Source: Herbihabitans rhizosphaerae (lineage in GTDB: Bacteria > Actinomycetota > Actinomycetes > Mycobacteriales > Pseudonocardiaceae). From it: a stretch of 64,000 bases of DNA. This document shows positions 1 through 6,832 of this stretch, piece by piece. Made by a program: the position numbers and the translations under genes. Positions within the stretch are counted from its first letter, which is position 1; every line of letters begins with the position of its first letter. The DNA lies in contig NZ_SGWQ01000002.1 in NCBI RefSeq assembly GCF_004216555.1, positions 589,219 through 653,218 of the forward strand, read 5' to 3'. The notes under the pieces are model-generated. The model searched no databases, was not told where the DNA came from, and saw only the letters and a program-made list of their open reading frames with translations.

Positions 1-189
1 ATCTCGCCGTACATCACCTCGGCGCCGGCCCAGTCCGTCCTGATGGGCGATCTCGCGTCGCTGCACCCGGCTGCCGAGTGCGGCTGCTCCCTGAACACCC
101 CGTGGTTCCAGGTGCACGGCCGGGCTGGCCTGTCCCGCAACCGCAGCTGCGCGATCGCCGCGGCCGAACTTCTGAAGGGCACCTCGTGA
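1..189 (+). CDS. LuxE-like acyl-protein synthetase, C-terminal end (partial)
   Basis: The open frame enters from the left edge and ends at TGA 187-189. The visible 62 residues include SLNTPWFQVHGRAG and a Cys-containing tail RNRSCAIAAAELL. This resembles the C-terminal end of LuxE-type acyl-protein synthetases, which activate fatty acids as acyl-AMP and pass them to an enzyme cysteine for reduction by LuxC. The next gene starts on a GTGA that overlaps this stop, so the two are translationally coupled. Pairing with a LuxC-like reductase supports the call. Only the tail is visible, so an assignment to another ANL-type adenylating protein is possible. Confidence 0.5.
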   Translation: MSPYITSAPAQSVLMGDLASLHPAAECGCSLNTPWFQVHGRAGLSRNRSCAIAAAELLKGTS

Positions 190-2690
190 CCGAGCATTTA
201 TGGCAGGGCGAGCGGATCGCCGACGACGAGGCGCGGCGGCGGCTCGATGAGCTTGAGGCGACGGCGGGCCGGGTGCTCGCCGGCGAGCAGATCCGGCCGC
301 TGCGGGTCATCCGCGCCTGCGATCGCGTGGCCGCGCGATTGGCCGACCAGGACGACGAGCTGACCGGTCGGTTGACCGCCGCGCTGGCCGAGCAGGGAGT
401 GCCGGCCGCCGAGGCGCGCGACACGCTGGACGGGCTCGCGGCGGCGCTGCGCCGGGAACCGTTGGAGCGCAAGCTGATCCGCGAACTCGGTGGTACCGAT
501 CCCGGCCGGCTGGCCAGGTTCGACCACCACCAGACGGTGTTCGAGGCGTGGGCGCCGGTCGGTCTGCTGGCGCACGTCGCCCCGGGCAACGCGCCGGCCG
601 CGGGCGCGCTGAGCGTGGTCGAGGGCCTGCTCAGCGGCAACCTCAACGTGATCAAGACCAGTGGCGCCGACGCCGGGTTCACCACGACGCTGCTGGCCGC
701 GCTGGCCGACGCCGACCCCGGCGGCGGGATCGCCGAGCGGGTGATCGTGCTGGCCTTCCCGTCCGCGCGCACCGAGTGGCTGCGGCTGATCTGCGCGGCC
801 GCCGACGCGGTGGCGGTGTGGGGCGGCGAGGAGGCGGTGGCCGGCATGGCCGGGCTGGTCCGGCCGGGCTGCCGGCTGGTCGACTGGGGGCCGAAGCTGT
901 CCTTCGCTTACCTGACAACGGAATCGTGCACCGACGACGTGCTGGCCGAGGTTGCCGCCGACGTGTGCCGGCTCGACCAGCAGGCCTGCTCCAGTCCGCA
1001 GGTGATCTACCTGGACACCGACGACGAGGCGGAGCTGTTCGCCGTGGGCACCCGTTTCGCGCGGGTGTTGGAACGCGTCTCCGCCGAGTCGCCGGCCAGG
1101 GTGCCCGGTGACGCGGAGTGGGCCGAGATCACCAACACGGTGTTGGTCGCCGACCTGGAGCGGCACCTCGGCCTGACCGACGTGCACACCGCGGAGGACC
1201 GCTCGTGGCGGGTGCTGGTGGACACCCGTTCCGCCCTGCGTGCCTCGCCGCTGCACCGCACCGTGTGGGTCAAACCGTTGCCGCGCAAGGAAATCGGCCG
1301 CTATCTGCGTCCGATGCGCCGCTACCTGCAGACCGCGGGCGTGGGCGCGGACCGGACCGATGTGGCGGTGCTATCCCGGATGCTGCTGGCCGCCGGGGTG
1401 CAGCGGGTGACCGTGCCGGGCGCGATGCTCGGCAGCTACGACGGCGAGCCGCACGACGGGGTGTACGCGTTGCAGCGCTACTCCCGCCGGGTGGACGTGC
1501 AGCTGGACGACCGGTTCGCCACCGACTCCTGCCTCGACGATCTCACCGGCACGGGACAGCTGCCCGCGCCGGACGTCCCGATCACCGGCAAGGCCGCGTT
1601 CGGCACGCTGCAGGAGGACACCAGCCGGGCGGCGGTGTTCTTCCGCAGCGGCGGCACCACCGGCGAGCCGAAGTTGTCCGCGTTCAGCTGGGCCGACTAC
1701 GACGAGCACATGCACGCCGGCGCCGAGGGTCTGCTCGCGGCCGGGCTGGACCCGCGCACCGATCGCGTGATGAACCTGTTCTTCGGCGGCCAGCTCTACG
1801 GCGGGTTCCTCAGCTTCTTCTCGGTGCTGGAGCGGCTCGGCGCGGTGCAGTTCCCGATGGCCGGGCAGCAGAACGGGCACGCCATGGTGGTCAAGTCCAT
1901 TGTGGACAATCGGGTGGACACGCTGCTCGGCATGCCCAGCTACCTGATGCGGCTGTTCGTGGAAGAAGGCGCGGCGCTGCGTGAGTACGGCGGTGTGCGC
2001 AAGATCTTCTACGGCGGCGAGCACTTCAGCGCGGCGCAGCGGCGGCTGCTCACCGAGGAGTTCGGCGTCGAGGTGATCCGCTCGGCGGCCTACGGCAGCG
2101 TGGACGCCGGTCCGCTTGGCTACCAGTGCGCGGCCGGCGAGCCGGGGGAGCACCACCTGTTCACCGGCGTGCAGACGCTGGAAATCCTTGACCAGCAACA
2201 GGATCGGCCGGCCGAGCCCGGTCAGGTCGGCCGGCTGGTGTTCACGTCGCACACCCGGCGCGGGCAGCGGCTGGAGCGCTACGAGATCGGCGACCTGGGC
2301 CGCTGGCTGGACGCCGACTGCCCGTGTGGGCGGCGCACGCCGCGGTTCGAGCTGCTCGGCCGATCCGGCGACGTGTTCCGCAGCGGCGGGCACTTCCTGA
2401 ACTACCGGCGGTTCGTGGCGGTGGCCGACGAGGTGCTCGGCTACTCCGGCGACCTGCAGATCGAGCTGGACTTCGACGGCGGACAGGAGTGGCTGACGGT
2501 GCGGGTCGAGCACGGCAAGACGCCGGAGCCGGACGAGGTGGAGCGGCTGCTGCTGCGCAACTACCCGGAGCTTGCCACCACCGCCGAGCAGGACCGGTTG
2601 GTGCGGCTGCGGGTGCGCCCGACGCCCGCGGAGGCGTTCGACCGGGCGGCCACCAGCGGCAAGCTCGTGCCGGTACTGGACCGCCGCTAG
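186..2690 (+). CDS. LuxC-like acyl-CoA reductase fused to an AMP-forming ligase
   Basis: This 834-residue protein starts at GTG 186, inside the stop of the gene upstream. Residues about 1-430 look like a LuxC acyl-CoA/acyl-protein reductase: a Gly/Asn-rich nucleotide-binding stretch (GALSVVEGLLSGNLNVIKTS) and the presumed acyl-accepting Cys268 in QQACSSPQ. Residues about 450-834 are an adenylate-forming domain of the phenylacetate-CoA ligase/LuxE type: P-loop SGGTTGEPK near residue 488, then YGSVDAGPLGYQC and RYEIGDLGRW. The predicted chemistry is activation of a carboxylate followed by reduction of the thioester to an aldehyde. LuxC and LuxE are normally separate, so the fusion is uncommon. 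The stop TAG borrows its G from the adjacent insertion sequence. The substrate is unknown. Confidence 0.8.
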   Translation: MTEHLWQGERIADDEARRRLDELEATAGRVLAGEQIRPLRVIRACDRVAARLADQDDELTGRLTAALAEQGVPAAEARDTLDGLAAALRREPLERKLIRELGGTDPGRLARFDHHQTVFEAWAPVGLLAHVAPGNAPAAGALSVVEGLLSGNLNVIKTSGADAGFTTTLLAALADADPGGGIAERVIVLAFPSARTEWLRLICAAADAVAVWGGEEAVAGMAGLVRPGCRLVDWGPKLSFAYLTTESCTDDVLAEVAADVCRLDQQACSSPQVIYLDTDDEAELFAVGTRFARVLERVSAESPARVPGDAEWAEITNTVLVADLERHLGLTDVHTAEDRSWRVLVDTRSALRASPLHRTVWVKPLPRKEIGRYLRPMRRYLQTAGVGADRTDVAVLSRMLLAAGVQRVTVPGAMLGSYDGEPHDGVYALQRYSRRVDVQLDDRFATDSCLDDLTGTGQLPAPDVPITGKAAFGTLQEDTSRAAVFFRSGGTTGEPKLSAFSWADYDEHMHAGAEGLLAAGLDPRTDRVMNLFFGGQLYGGFLSFFSVLERLGAVQFPMAGQQNGHAMVVKSIVDNRVDTLLGMPSYLMRLFVEEGAALREYGGVRKIFYGGEHFSAAQRRLLTEEFGVEVIRSAAYGSVDAGPLGYQCAAGEPGEHHLFTGVQTLEILDQQQDRPAEPGQVGRLVFTSHTRRGQRLERYEIGDLGRWLDADCPCGRRTPRFELLGRSGDVFRSGGHFLNYRRFVAVADEVLGYSGDLQIELDFDGGQEWLTVRVEHGKTPEPDEVERLLLRNYPELATTAEQDRLVRLRVRPTPAEAFDRAATSGKLVPVLDRR

Positions 2691-2705
2691 GCCGTGTCCT
2701 CAAAG
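2690..2705 (+). repeat. Left terminal inverted repeat of the IS
   Basis: GGCCGTGTCCTCAAAG. It pairs with 3615-3630 with two mismatches. The transposase stop codon (2700-2702 on the minus strand) lies inside it. Confidence 0.85.
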
Positions 2706-3272
2706 CCAGATGGTGAGGGTGGCCAGGTCGATCATGGCTTGGTAGGACAGGGCGGTCTTGTCGTAGCGGGTGGCGATGGCCCGGAACTGCTTGAGTCGGT
2801 TGAAGCAGCGCTCGACGACGTTGCGGCGCTTGTAGATCGCCGGGTCGAAGGCCGGTGGGCGGCCACCCCCTTGCCCGCGCCGGACACGGTTGGCTTGCTG
2901 GTCGCGGCGTTCGGGGATGGTGGCCCGGATGCCGCGCTGGCGAAGGTGGGTGCGGATGGCGCGGCTGGAGTAGCCCTTGTCCGCTATCACCCGGTGCGGC
3001 CTGGTCGCCGGACGGCCCGCAACCTGTCGCTGGAACACAACACCGGCCAGGACATCGTGGAACATGGTGCAGTCGTTGGTGTTGCCGCCCGTCAACACGA
3101 CCGACAGCGGACGGCCGTGCCCGTCACACGCGAGATGGATCTTGGTCGAGGGTCCGCCGCGTGACCGACCGATAGCATGATCATCTGGTTCGGTGTGCCC
3201 GCCACACGATCCGCTCGCCCCCTGTGTGAGCACGCGGGCGGCGACGGGCACCGGCCGCGTGCTGATGGGCAC
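2700..3272 (-). CDS. IS5-family transposase, C-terminal catalytic frame (orfB)
   Basis: This frame carries the remaining DDE residues: DDHAIGRSRGG followed by KIHLACDGHGRP, Asp in VIADKGYSSRAIR, and Glu in RRNVVERCFNRLKQFR. It overlaps orfA by about 90 bases in a different frame and has no convincing start of its own, so it is probably made as an orfA-orfB frameshift fusion. A run of five G near 3229 on the minus strand lies in the overlap and could be the slippage site, which is an inference. The left coordinate is the stop; the right one is only the limit of the open frame. Confidence 0.8.
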   Translation of the reverse strand: MPISTRPVPVAARVLTQGASGSCGGHTEPDDHAIGRSRGGPSTKIHLACDGHGRPLSVVLTGGNTNDCTMFHDVLAGVVFQRQVAGRPATRPHRVIADKGYSSRAIRTHLRQRGIRATIPERRDQQANRVRRGQGGGRPPAFDPAIYKRRNVVERCFNRLKQFRAIATRYDKTALSYQAMIDLATLTIWL

Positions 3273-3582
3273 GCACGATGCTGGAATCGACCGAGACTTC
3301 CCGGTCCAGCTCGTCGATCGCCTCCGCGATCACCCGCACCTTGCCCACCAACATGGTCAAGGTGCCATCGCGCGACCAGCGCCAGAACCGGCCGTAGACC
3401 GTTTTCCACGACCCATACCGCTCCGGCAGATCACGCCACGACACCCCGGTCTTAGCCTTGAACAACATCCCGTTGATCACACGCCGGTCATCCACCCGCG
3501 GACGACCCTTCACCCCCGACGGCGGCAGCAACGGTTCCACCACACACCACTGCTCATCAGTCAACTCATGCCTACGCACCAC
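3181..3582 (-). CDS. IS5-family transposase, N-terminal frame (orfA)
   Basis: This 133-residue frame starts at GTG 3582 (MVRRHELTDEQW). It holds the helix-turn-helix type N-terminus of IS5 transposases (LPPSGVKGRPRVDDRRVINGM, then GVSWRDLPERYGSW) and the first catalytic Asp of the DDE triad in VDSSIVRAHQHAAGAR. The frame ends at 3181 shortly after entering the region shared with orfB. The catalytic core continues in another frame, so a full transposase would need a programmed frameshift near 3181-3272, as is usual for two-frame IS5 elements. Otherwise the element is inactivated. Confidence 0.85.
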   Translation of the reverse strand: MVRRHELTDEQWCVVEPLLPPSGVKGRPRVDDRRVINGMLFKAKTGVSWRDLPERYGSWKTVYGRFWRWSRDGTLTMLVGKVRVIAEAIDELDREVSVDSSIVRAHQHAAGARRRPRAHTGGERIVWRAHRTR

Positions 3583-3614
3583 GACCGAAGATCAAACCAG
3601 GTCAGCCAAATCAC

Positions 3615-3630
3615 CTTTGAGGACAGGTCC
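3615..3630 (-). repeat. Right terminal inverted repeat of the IS
   Basis: On the minus strand it reads GGACCTGTCCTCAAAG, the partner of 2690-2705. The inner ten bases GTCCTCAAAG are perfect. Confidence 0.85.
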
Positions 3631-4943
3631 TAGCGCCCGCGTTCGTCGATCAGCCGGACGAGTTTTCCGGAGCGCGGGTTGATCGCCAGGCCGTCGGGTC
3701 CGGTCAGCTCGACGGCCAGCGGCGCGATCAGCCCGCGCTCCACGTGGTCGGCGAACATCGGGCGGACGCGGTCCAGCTCGTCGGCGATGTCGGCGGTGAA
3801 TCGCTCCGGATCGATCAACTGGCAGGCCACCCGCAGCACGAGCTGGTCCTTGGCGTCCATCCGGCGCAGCACCACCTGCATGCCGGCCACCATCCGCGAG
3901 TGCGACGTCGCGGACTCGACCACGGCGCGCAGATCGTCGAGGTAGAGGGTCACCGGGCCGACTCGCGCGCCCTCGTCGGAGCGGCCGAGCAACCGGAACG
4001 TGTCCTCGCCCGCCCACTCGGCGAGGTCGCCGACCGGGTAGCGCAGCACCGGCTGCAGACGTCGCACCAGGTCGGTCACCACGACCCGGCCCGGCACGCC
4101 GGGCTCGGTGACCGGCCGGCCGGTCTCGGGGTCCAGCAGTTCCACGATCCGGTCGGGGAAGGCGCGGTGCATCCGCGTGTCGCCTTCGCCGTCCACCGGT
4201 GCGCCGACGATGCCGCCGTCGACCGAGGCGTATCCGATGGAGCGCACCTCGGCGTTGGGGAACGCGCTGGCCAGCAGCGCGCGCTGGTCGCCGTAGAACG
4301 ACTCGCCGCTGAACAGGGCCAGCCGGACCGAGGGGAGTGCTCCGGTGTTCGCCGTGACGTGCTCGGCCAGCCGGCACAGCGTGGTCGGCGGCGCGGCCAG
4401 GACGGTCGCGCTGAAGTCGGCGATCGCGGTCGCGGTGAAGTCCAGCGGGGCCGACCCGGCGATCGGCAGGTGCACGGTGTCCACCGGCGCGTCCTGCAGG
4501 CAGTTGAGGGTGAAGATGAAGCTGGAGTACAGCTCGCCGGCGTAGAAGAGGTTGGCGACCCGGTCGCCGTCGCGCAGGCCGGCCGCCGGCAGTCCGGCGG
4601 AGAACGTGGCGGCCATTTCCCGCCATTCCGCGCGGGTGTACCGGGAGACCCTCGGCGCGCTGGTGGTGCCGCCGGTCTTCAGGACGATGCCGCCGGCCTG
4701 CTCACCGGTCAGCAGCCGGTTGTCGTGCTGGTCGTTGGCAGCCCAGTAGGCGGCGTGGTCGACCAGTGGCAGATCGGCCAGCGTGGGGGAGTCGGGCAGG
4801 CCGGCGTAGAGGTCTCGATAGAACGGCGAGTGGGTGCGGGCGAAGGCGATGATCTGATCGAGACGCGCGGCGATGGCCGCGGATAATTCGGCTGGCACTG
4901 GTGGAAACCCCTGGAACGACGGTGGAGGGTACGTTGTGAGCAT
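3630..4943 (-). CDS. AMP-forming ligase, phenylacetate-CoA ligase/LuxE type
   Basis: The start ATG 4943 (MLTTYPPPSF) gives 437 residues. The adenylate-forming signature is present: the P-loop in VLKTGGTTSAPRVS, IGYASVDGGIVG in the nucleotide-binding core, and RYPVGDLAEW before the mobile C-terminal domain. It would activate a carboxylic acid as acyl-AMP and transfer it to a thiol. It converges on the LuxC-ligase fusion gene and diverges from the peptide and KamA genes, so both ligases probably serve one pathway. It is a paralogue of the C-terminal half of 186-2690 but too different to be a recent copy. Its stop TAG borrows a base from the insertion sequence. Confidence 0.8.
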   Translation of the reverse strand: MLTTYPPPSFQGFPPVPAELSAAIAARLDQIIAFARTHSPFYRDLYAGLPDSPTLADLPLVDHAAYWAANDQHDNRLLTGEQAGGIVLKTGGTTSAPRVSRYTRAEWREMAATFSAGLPAAGLRDGDRVANLFYAGELYSSFIFTLNCLQDAPVDTVHLPIAGSAPLDFTATAIADFSATVLAAPPTTLCRLAEHVTANTGALPSVRLALFSGESFYGDQRALLASAFPNAEVRSIGYASVDGGIVGAPVDGEGDTRMHRAFPDRIVELLDPETGRPVTEPGVPGRVVVTDLVRRLQPVLRYPVGDLAEWAGEDTFRLLGRSDEGARVGPVTLYLDDLRAVVESATSHSRMVAGMQVVLRRMDAKDQLVLRVACQLIDPERFTADIADELDRVRPMFADHVERGLIAPLAVELTGPDGLAINPRSGKLVRLIDERGR

Positions 4944-5050
4944 AGCGGCCGCGGCGTGGGCCGATCGGCTGCGGACGAACGGGCTCCTCAAGCCCCCAAC
5001 CTCGTGATATCGCTCCTCGGGGCCGGAGTGTTACATGACGCTGTTTGAAC

Positions 5051-5105
5051 CGGTCCGTCTCAGAGGTACAGTGAGGACGAACGGACCGCTGCCCGGGTTC
5101 GTCCT
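5051..5105 (+). promoter_or_regulatory. Interlocking stem-loops in the leader of the small peptide gene
   Basis: In the gene-poor stretch 4944-5207, CGGTCCGT (5051-5058) pairs perfectly with ACGGACCG (5081-5088), and AGGACGAAC (5074-5082) pairs perfectly with GTTCGTCCT (5097-5105). The stems share bases 5081-5082, so they would compete or form a pseudoknot-like fold. They lie about 100 bases upstream of the small peptide gene and could act in attenuation or as a binding site. Nothing else recognisable was seen in 4944-5207. Confidence 0.35.
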
Positions 5106-5207
5106 GGTGCGCTACCGTGACGCAGCGCTACGGCTCCCTCAGTGGGTGCCGGGCATCGCCGTACGGACCACTGGACGTGATTCTGGGAAGACTGCAAAGG
5201 GGCAGTG

Positions 5208-5345
5208 ATGACCTTCGAGCAGAATATAGTCGACAAGAGTTCACCCGAAGGTCAGGTCGTCGGCGCATCATTCGCCGGAACGCCCGCACTGGGGCCAGTC
5301 GACGCGTCGTCCTGTGGGCGGCGTTCGGCGCGTTGTAACTGCTGA
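5208..5345 (+). CDS. Small Cys-tailed peptide, possible modified-peptide precursor
   Basis: This 45-codon frame (ATG 5208, TGA 5343-5345) has a good ribosome binding site, AAAGGGG at 5196-5202, five bases upstream. The peptide begins MTFEQNIVDK, has a Gly/Ala/Pro/Val middle (GASFAGTPALGPVD) and ends SSCGRRSARCNC, with three Cys in the last ten residues. A polar N-terminus, small-residue linker and short Cys-rich C-terminus is the shape of a ribosomal-peptide (RiPP) precursor or a scaffold peptide. It lies 150 bases upstream of the KamA-type radical SAM gene on the same strand and beside two acyl-activating genes. Base composition of its first 15 codons is lower in GC than its neighbours. No family was recognised, and the precursor role is an inference. 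Confidence 0.5.
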   Translation: MTFEQNIVDKSSPEGQVVGASFAGTPALGPVDASSCGRRSARCNC

Positions 5346-5441
5346 AGTTTTCCGGATTACCGCCGCGACAGAAACGCGGCAGATACGATCGACGGTTGGA
5401 ACCACCCAAAAAAGCAATCATCTTGGCGGAAAAGTCTACCC

Positions 5442-5475
5442 TTGACAATTCCGACTGGGAAATTAGGTGACCTAA
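5442..5475 (+). promoter_or_regulatory. Possible -35 box and palindromic operator before the KamA-like gene
   Basis: TTGACA at 5442-5447 is followed, at the distance expected of a -10 region, by the palindrome TTAGGTGACCTAA (5463-5475). The start GTG 5496 is 21 bases further on, with TAGGAGA at 5484-5490 as ribosome binding site. The palindrome would overlap the -10 element and so suits a repressor operator. The TTAGG/CCTAA arms recall iron-regulator half sites but their spacing is shorter. Confidence 0.4.
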
Positions 5476-5495
5476 CAGCTTGGTAGGAGAACACA

Positions 5496-6803
5496 GTGTC
5501 GGTAGAGAATCGAGAGCTTGCTGGACCCAAGATGCGGGCGATCCCCGGAGCTAGGCTTTCGAAGATCCCCCAGATCGAACAGCTTGACGCTGATCTGCGG
5601 CGGGACATCGAGGTCGTCAGCGCGGTCCTCCCCTTCAAGGTCAACAATTATGTGGTTGACGAGCTGATCGACTGGGACGCCGTGCCGGACGATCCGATCT
5701 ACCGGCTCACGTTCCCGCACCGCGACATGCTCCCGTCGCAGATGTTCGACGACATCGGCAAGATCATCGACTCGAAGGCGGACAAGGCGACCCTGCGCGC
5801 GGCTGTCGACGACGCCCGCCTGTCGCTCAACCCGCACCCTGGCGACCAGCTCGCCTCGAACGTGCCGGTCGAGGACGACGAGCCGGTCAACGGCCTGCAG
5901 CACAAGTACCACGAGACGGTTCTCGTGTTCCCGGGCCAGGGCCAGACCTGCCATTCCTACTGCGGTTACTGCTTCCGGTGGGCGCAGTTCATCGGAATCG
6001 CGGACCTGAAGCAGGCCGTGGACACTCCGGACAAGGCGTTCGCCTACCTGCGGCACCACCGGGAGGCGTCGGACGTCCTGTTCACCGGCGGCGACCCGAT
6101 GATTATGTCGACCGAGCGGATCCGTAACTACATCGAGCCGCTTCTGGCGCCCGAGTTCGAACACATCAGGAATGTGCGTTTCGGGACCAAGGGCCTTTCT
6201 TACTGGCCGTACCGGTTCACCACCGACAATGACGCCGACGATTTGCTGCGGCTGTTCGAGAAGGCCATCGCGGCCGGCAAGCACGTCGCGATCATGGCGC
6301 ACTTCTCCCACCCCCGTGAACTGGAGACCCCGGCCGTCGTGGAGGCCATCCAGCGGGTGCGCGCGACCGGTGCGGTGATCCGCGCCCAGGCCCCGCTCGT
6401 GCGGCACGTCAACGACGACCCCTCGGTGTGGTCGGACATGTGGCGCAAGATGGTCAACCTCGGCGTCGTGCCGTACTACATGTTCGTCGAACGGGACACC
6501 GGCGCGAGCAGCTACTTCGAGCTGCCGCTGCGCCGCGCCGTCGGCATCTACCGCGACGCGATCGCCGCCGTGTCCGGCCTGGAGCGCACCGCCCGCGGCC
6601 CGGTGATGTCCGCGTCGCCGGGCAAGGTCGTGCTGGACGGCATCGTGAAGGTCGGCGGCGAGGAGGTGTTCGCCTGCCGGTTCCTGCAGGCGCGCAACCC
6701 CGACAACGTCGGCCGCCCGTTCTTCGCCCGGATGGACGAGCACGCCGTGTGGTTCGACGACCTCAAGCCGGCGTTCGACGAGCCGTGGTTCTGGCAGCAG
6801 TGA
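5496..6803 (+). CDS. KamA-family radical SAM aminomutase (lysine 2,3-aminomutase-like)
   Basis: This 435-residue protein starts at GTG 5496. The radical SAM cluster motif Cys152-x3-Cys156-x2-Cys159 lies in QTCHSYCGYCFRW. Other family marks are FTGGDPMIM (SAM binding), HFSHPREL and RGVND-like RHVNDDPSVW. Lys377 in SASPGKVVLDG sits where lysine 2,3-aminomutase keeps the PLP-binding lysine. It should move an alpha-amino group to the beta carbon of an amino acid, free or on a carrier. The glycine-rich GGGGKTP loop of true lysine aminomutases is shortened, so the substrate may differ. Neighbours that activate and reduce carboxylates, and the peptide gene upstream, suggest a biosynthetic rather than catabolic role. 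It should be cytosolic and oxygen-sensitive. Confidence 0.85.
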   Translation: MSVENRELAGPKMRAIPGARLSKIPQIEQLDADLRRDIEVVSAVLPFKVNNYVVDELIDWDAVPDDPIYRLTFPHRDMLPSQMFDDIGKIIDSKADKATLRAAVDDARLSLNPHPGDQLASNVPVEDDEPVNGLQHKYHETVLVFPGQGQTCHSYCGYCFRWAQFIGIADLKQAVDTPDKAFAYLRHHREASDVLFTGGDPMIMSTERIRNYIEPLLAPEFEHIRNVRFGTKGLSYWPYRFTTDNDADDLLRLFEKAIAAGKHVAIMAHFSHPRELETPAVVEAIQRVRATGAVIRAQAPLVRHVNDDPSVWSDMWRKMVNLGVVPYYMFVERDTGASSYFELPLRRAVGIYRDAIAAVSGLERTARGPVMSASPGKVVLDGIVKVGGEEVFACRFLQARNPDNVGRPFFARMDEHAVWFDDLKPAFDEPWFWQQ

Positions 6804-6832
6804 TCGTTGTCCGCACCTGGTAGGAAGAGCCG

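Larger units (their letters stand above)
2690..3630 (-). mobile_element. IS5-family insertion sequence, 941 bp
   Basis: Two overlapping transposase frames on the minus strand are bounded by 16-bp inverted repeats, GGCCGTGTCCTCAAAG at the left and the reverse complement of GGACCTGTCCTCAAAG at the right (14 of 16 match). A TA dinucleotide flanks each end (2688-2689 and 3631-3632), consistent with the 2-bp target duplication of many IS5-family elements. The element sits exactly in the CTAG where two convergent genes end. Removing it restores ...CCGCCG-CTAG-CGCCCG..., with both stop codons overlapping. Both host genes remain full length. Confidence 0.9.

Noticed and set aside
2700-3582. Calling the IS transposase a pseudogene
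   Set aside because: Two overlapping frames are normal for many IS5-family elements that use frameshifting; ends and catalytic residues are intact, so inactivity is not shown.
5117-5448. Two 70-110-codon frames overlapping the small peptide gene
   Set aside because: Both are Arg/Ser-rich, lack ribosome binding sites and overlap the better-supported peptide frame and the KamA promoter region.
5463-5475. IdeR/DtxR iron box
   Set aside because: The arms resemble iron-box halves, but the 13-bp spacing is too short for the usual 19-bp site.
1-6803. Bioluminescence (lux) operon
   Set aside because: LuxC and LuxE relatives are present, but no luxA/luxB pair is nearby and the reductase is fused to a ligase of another type.
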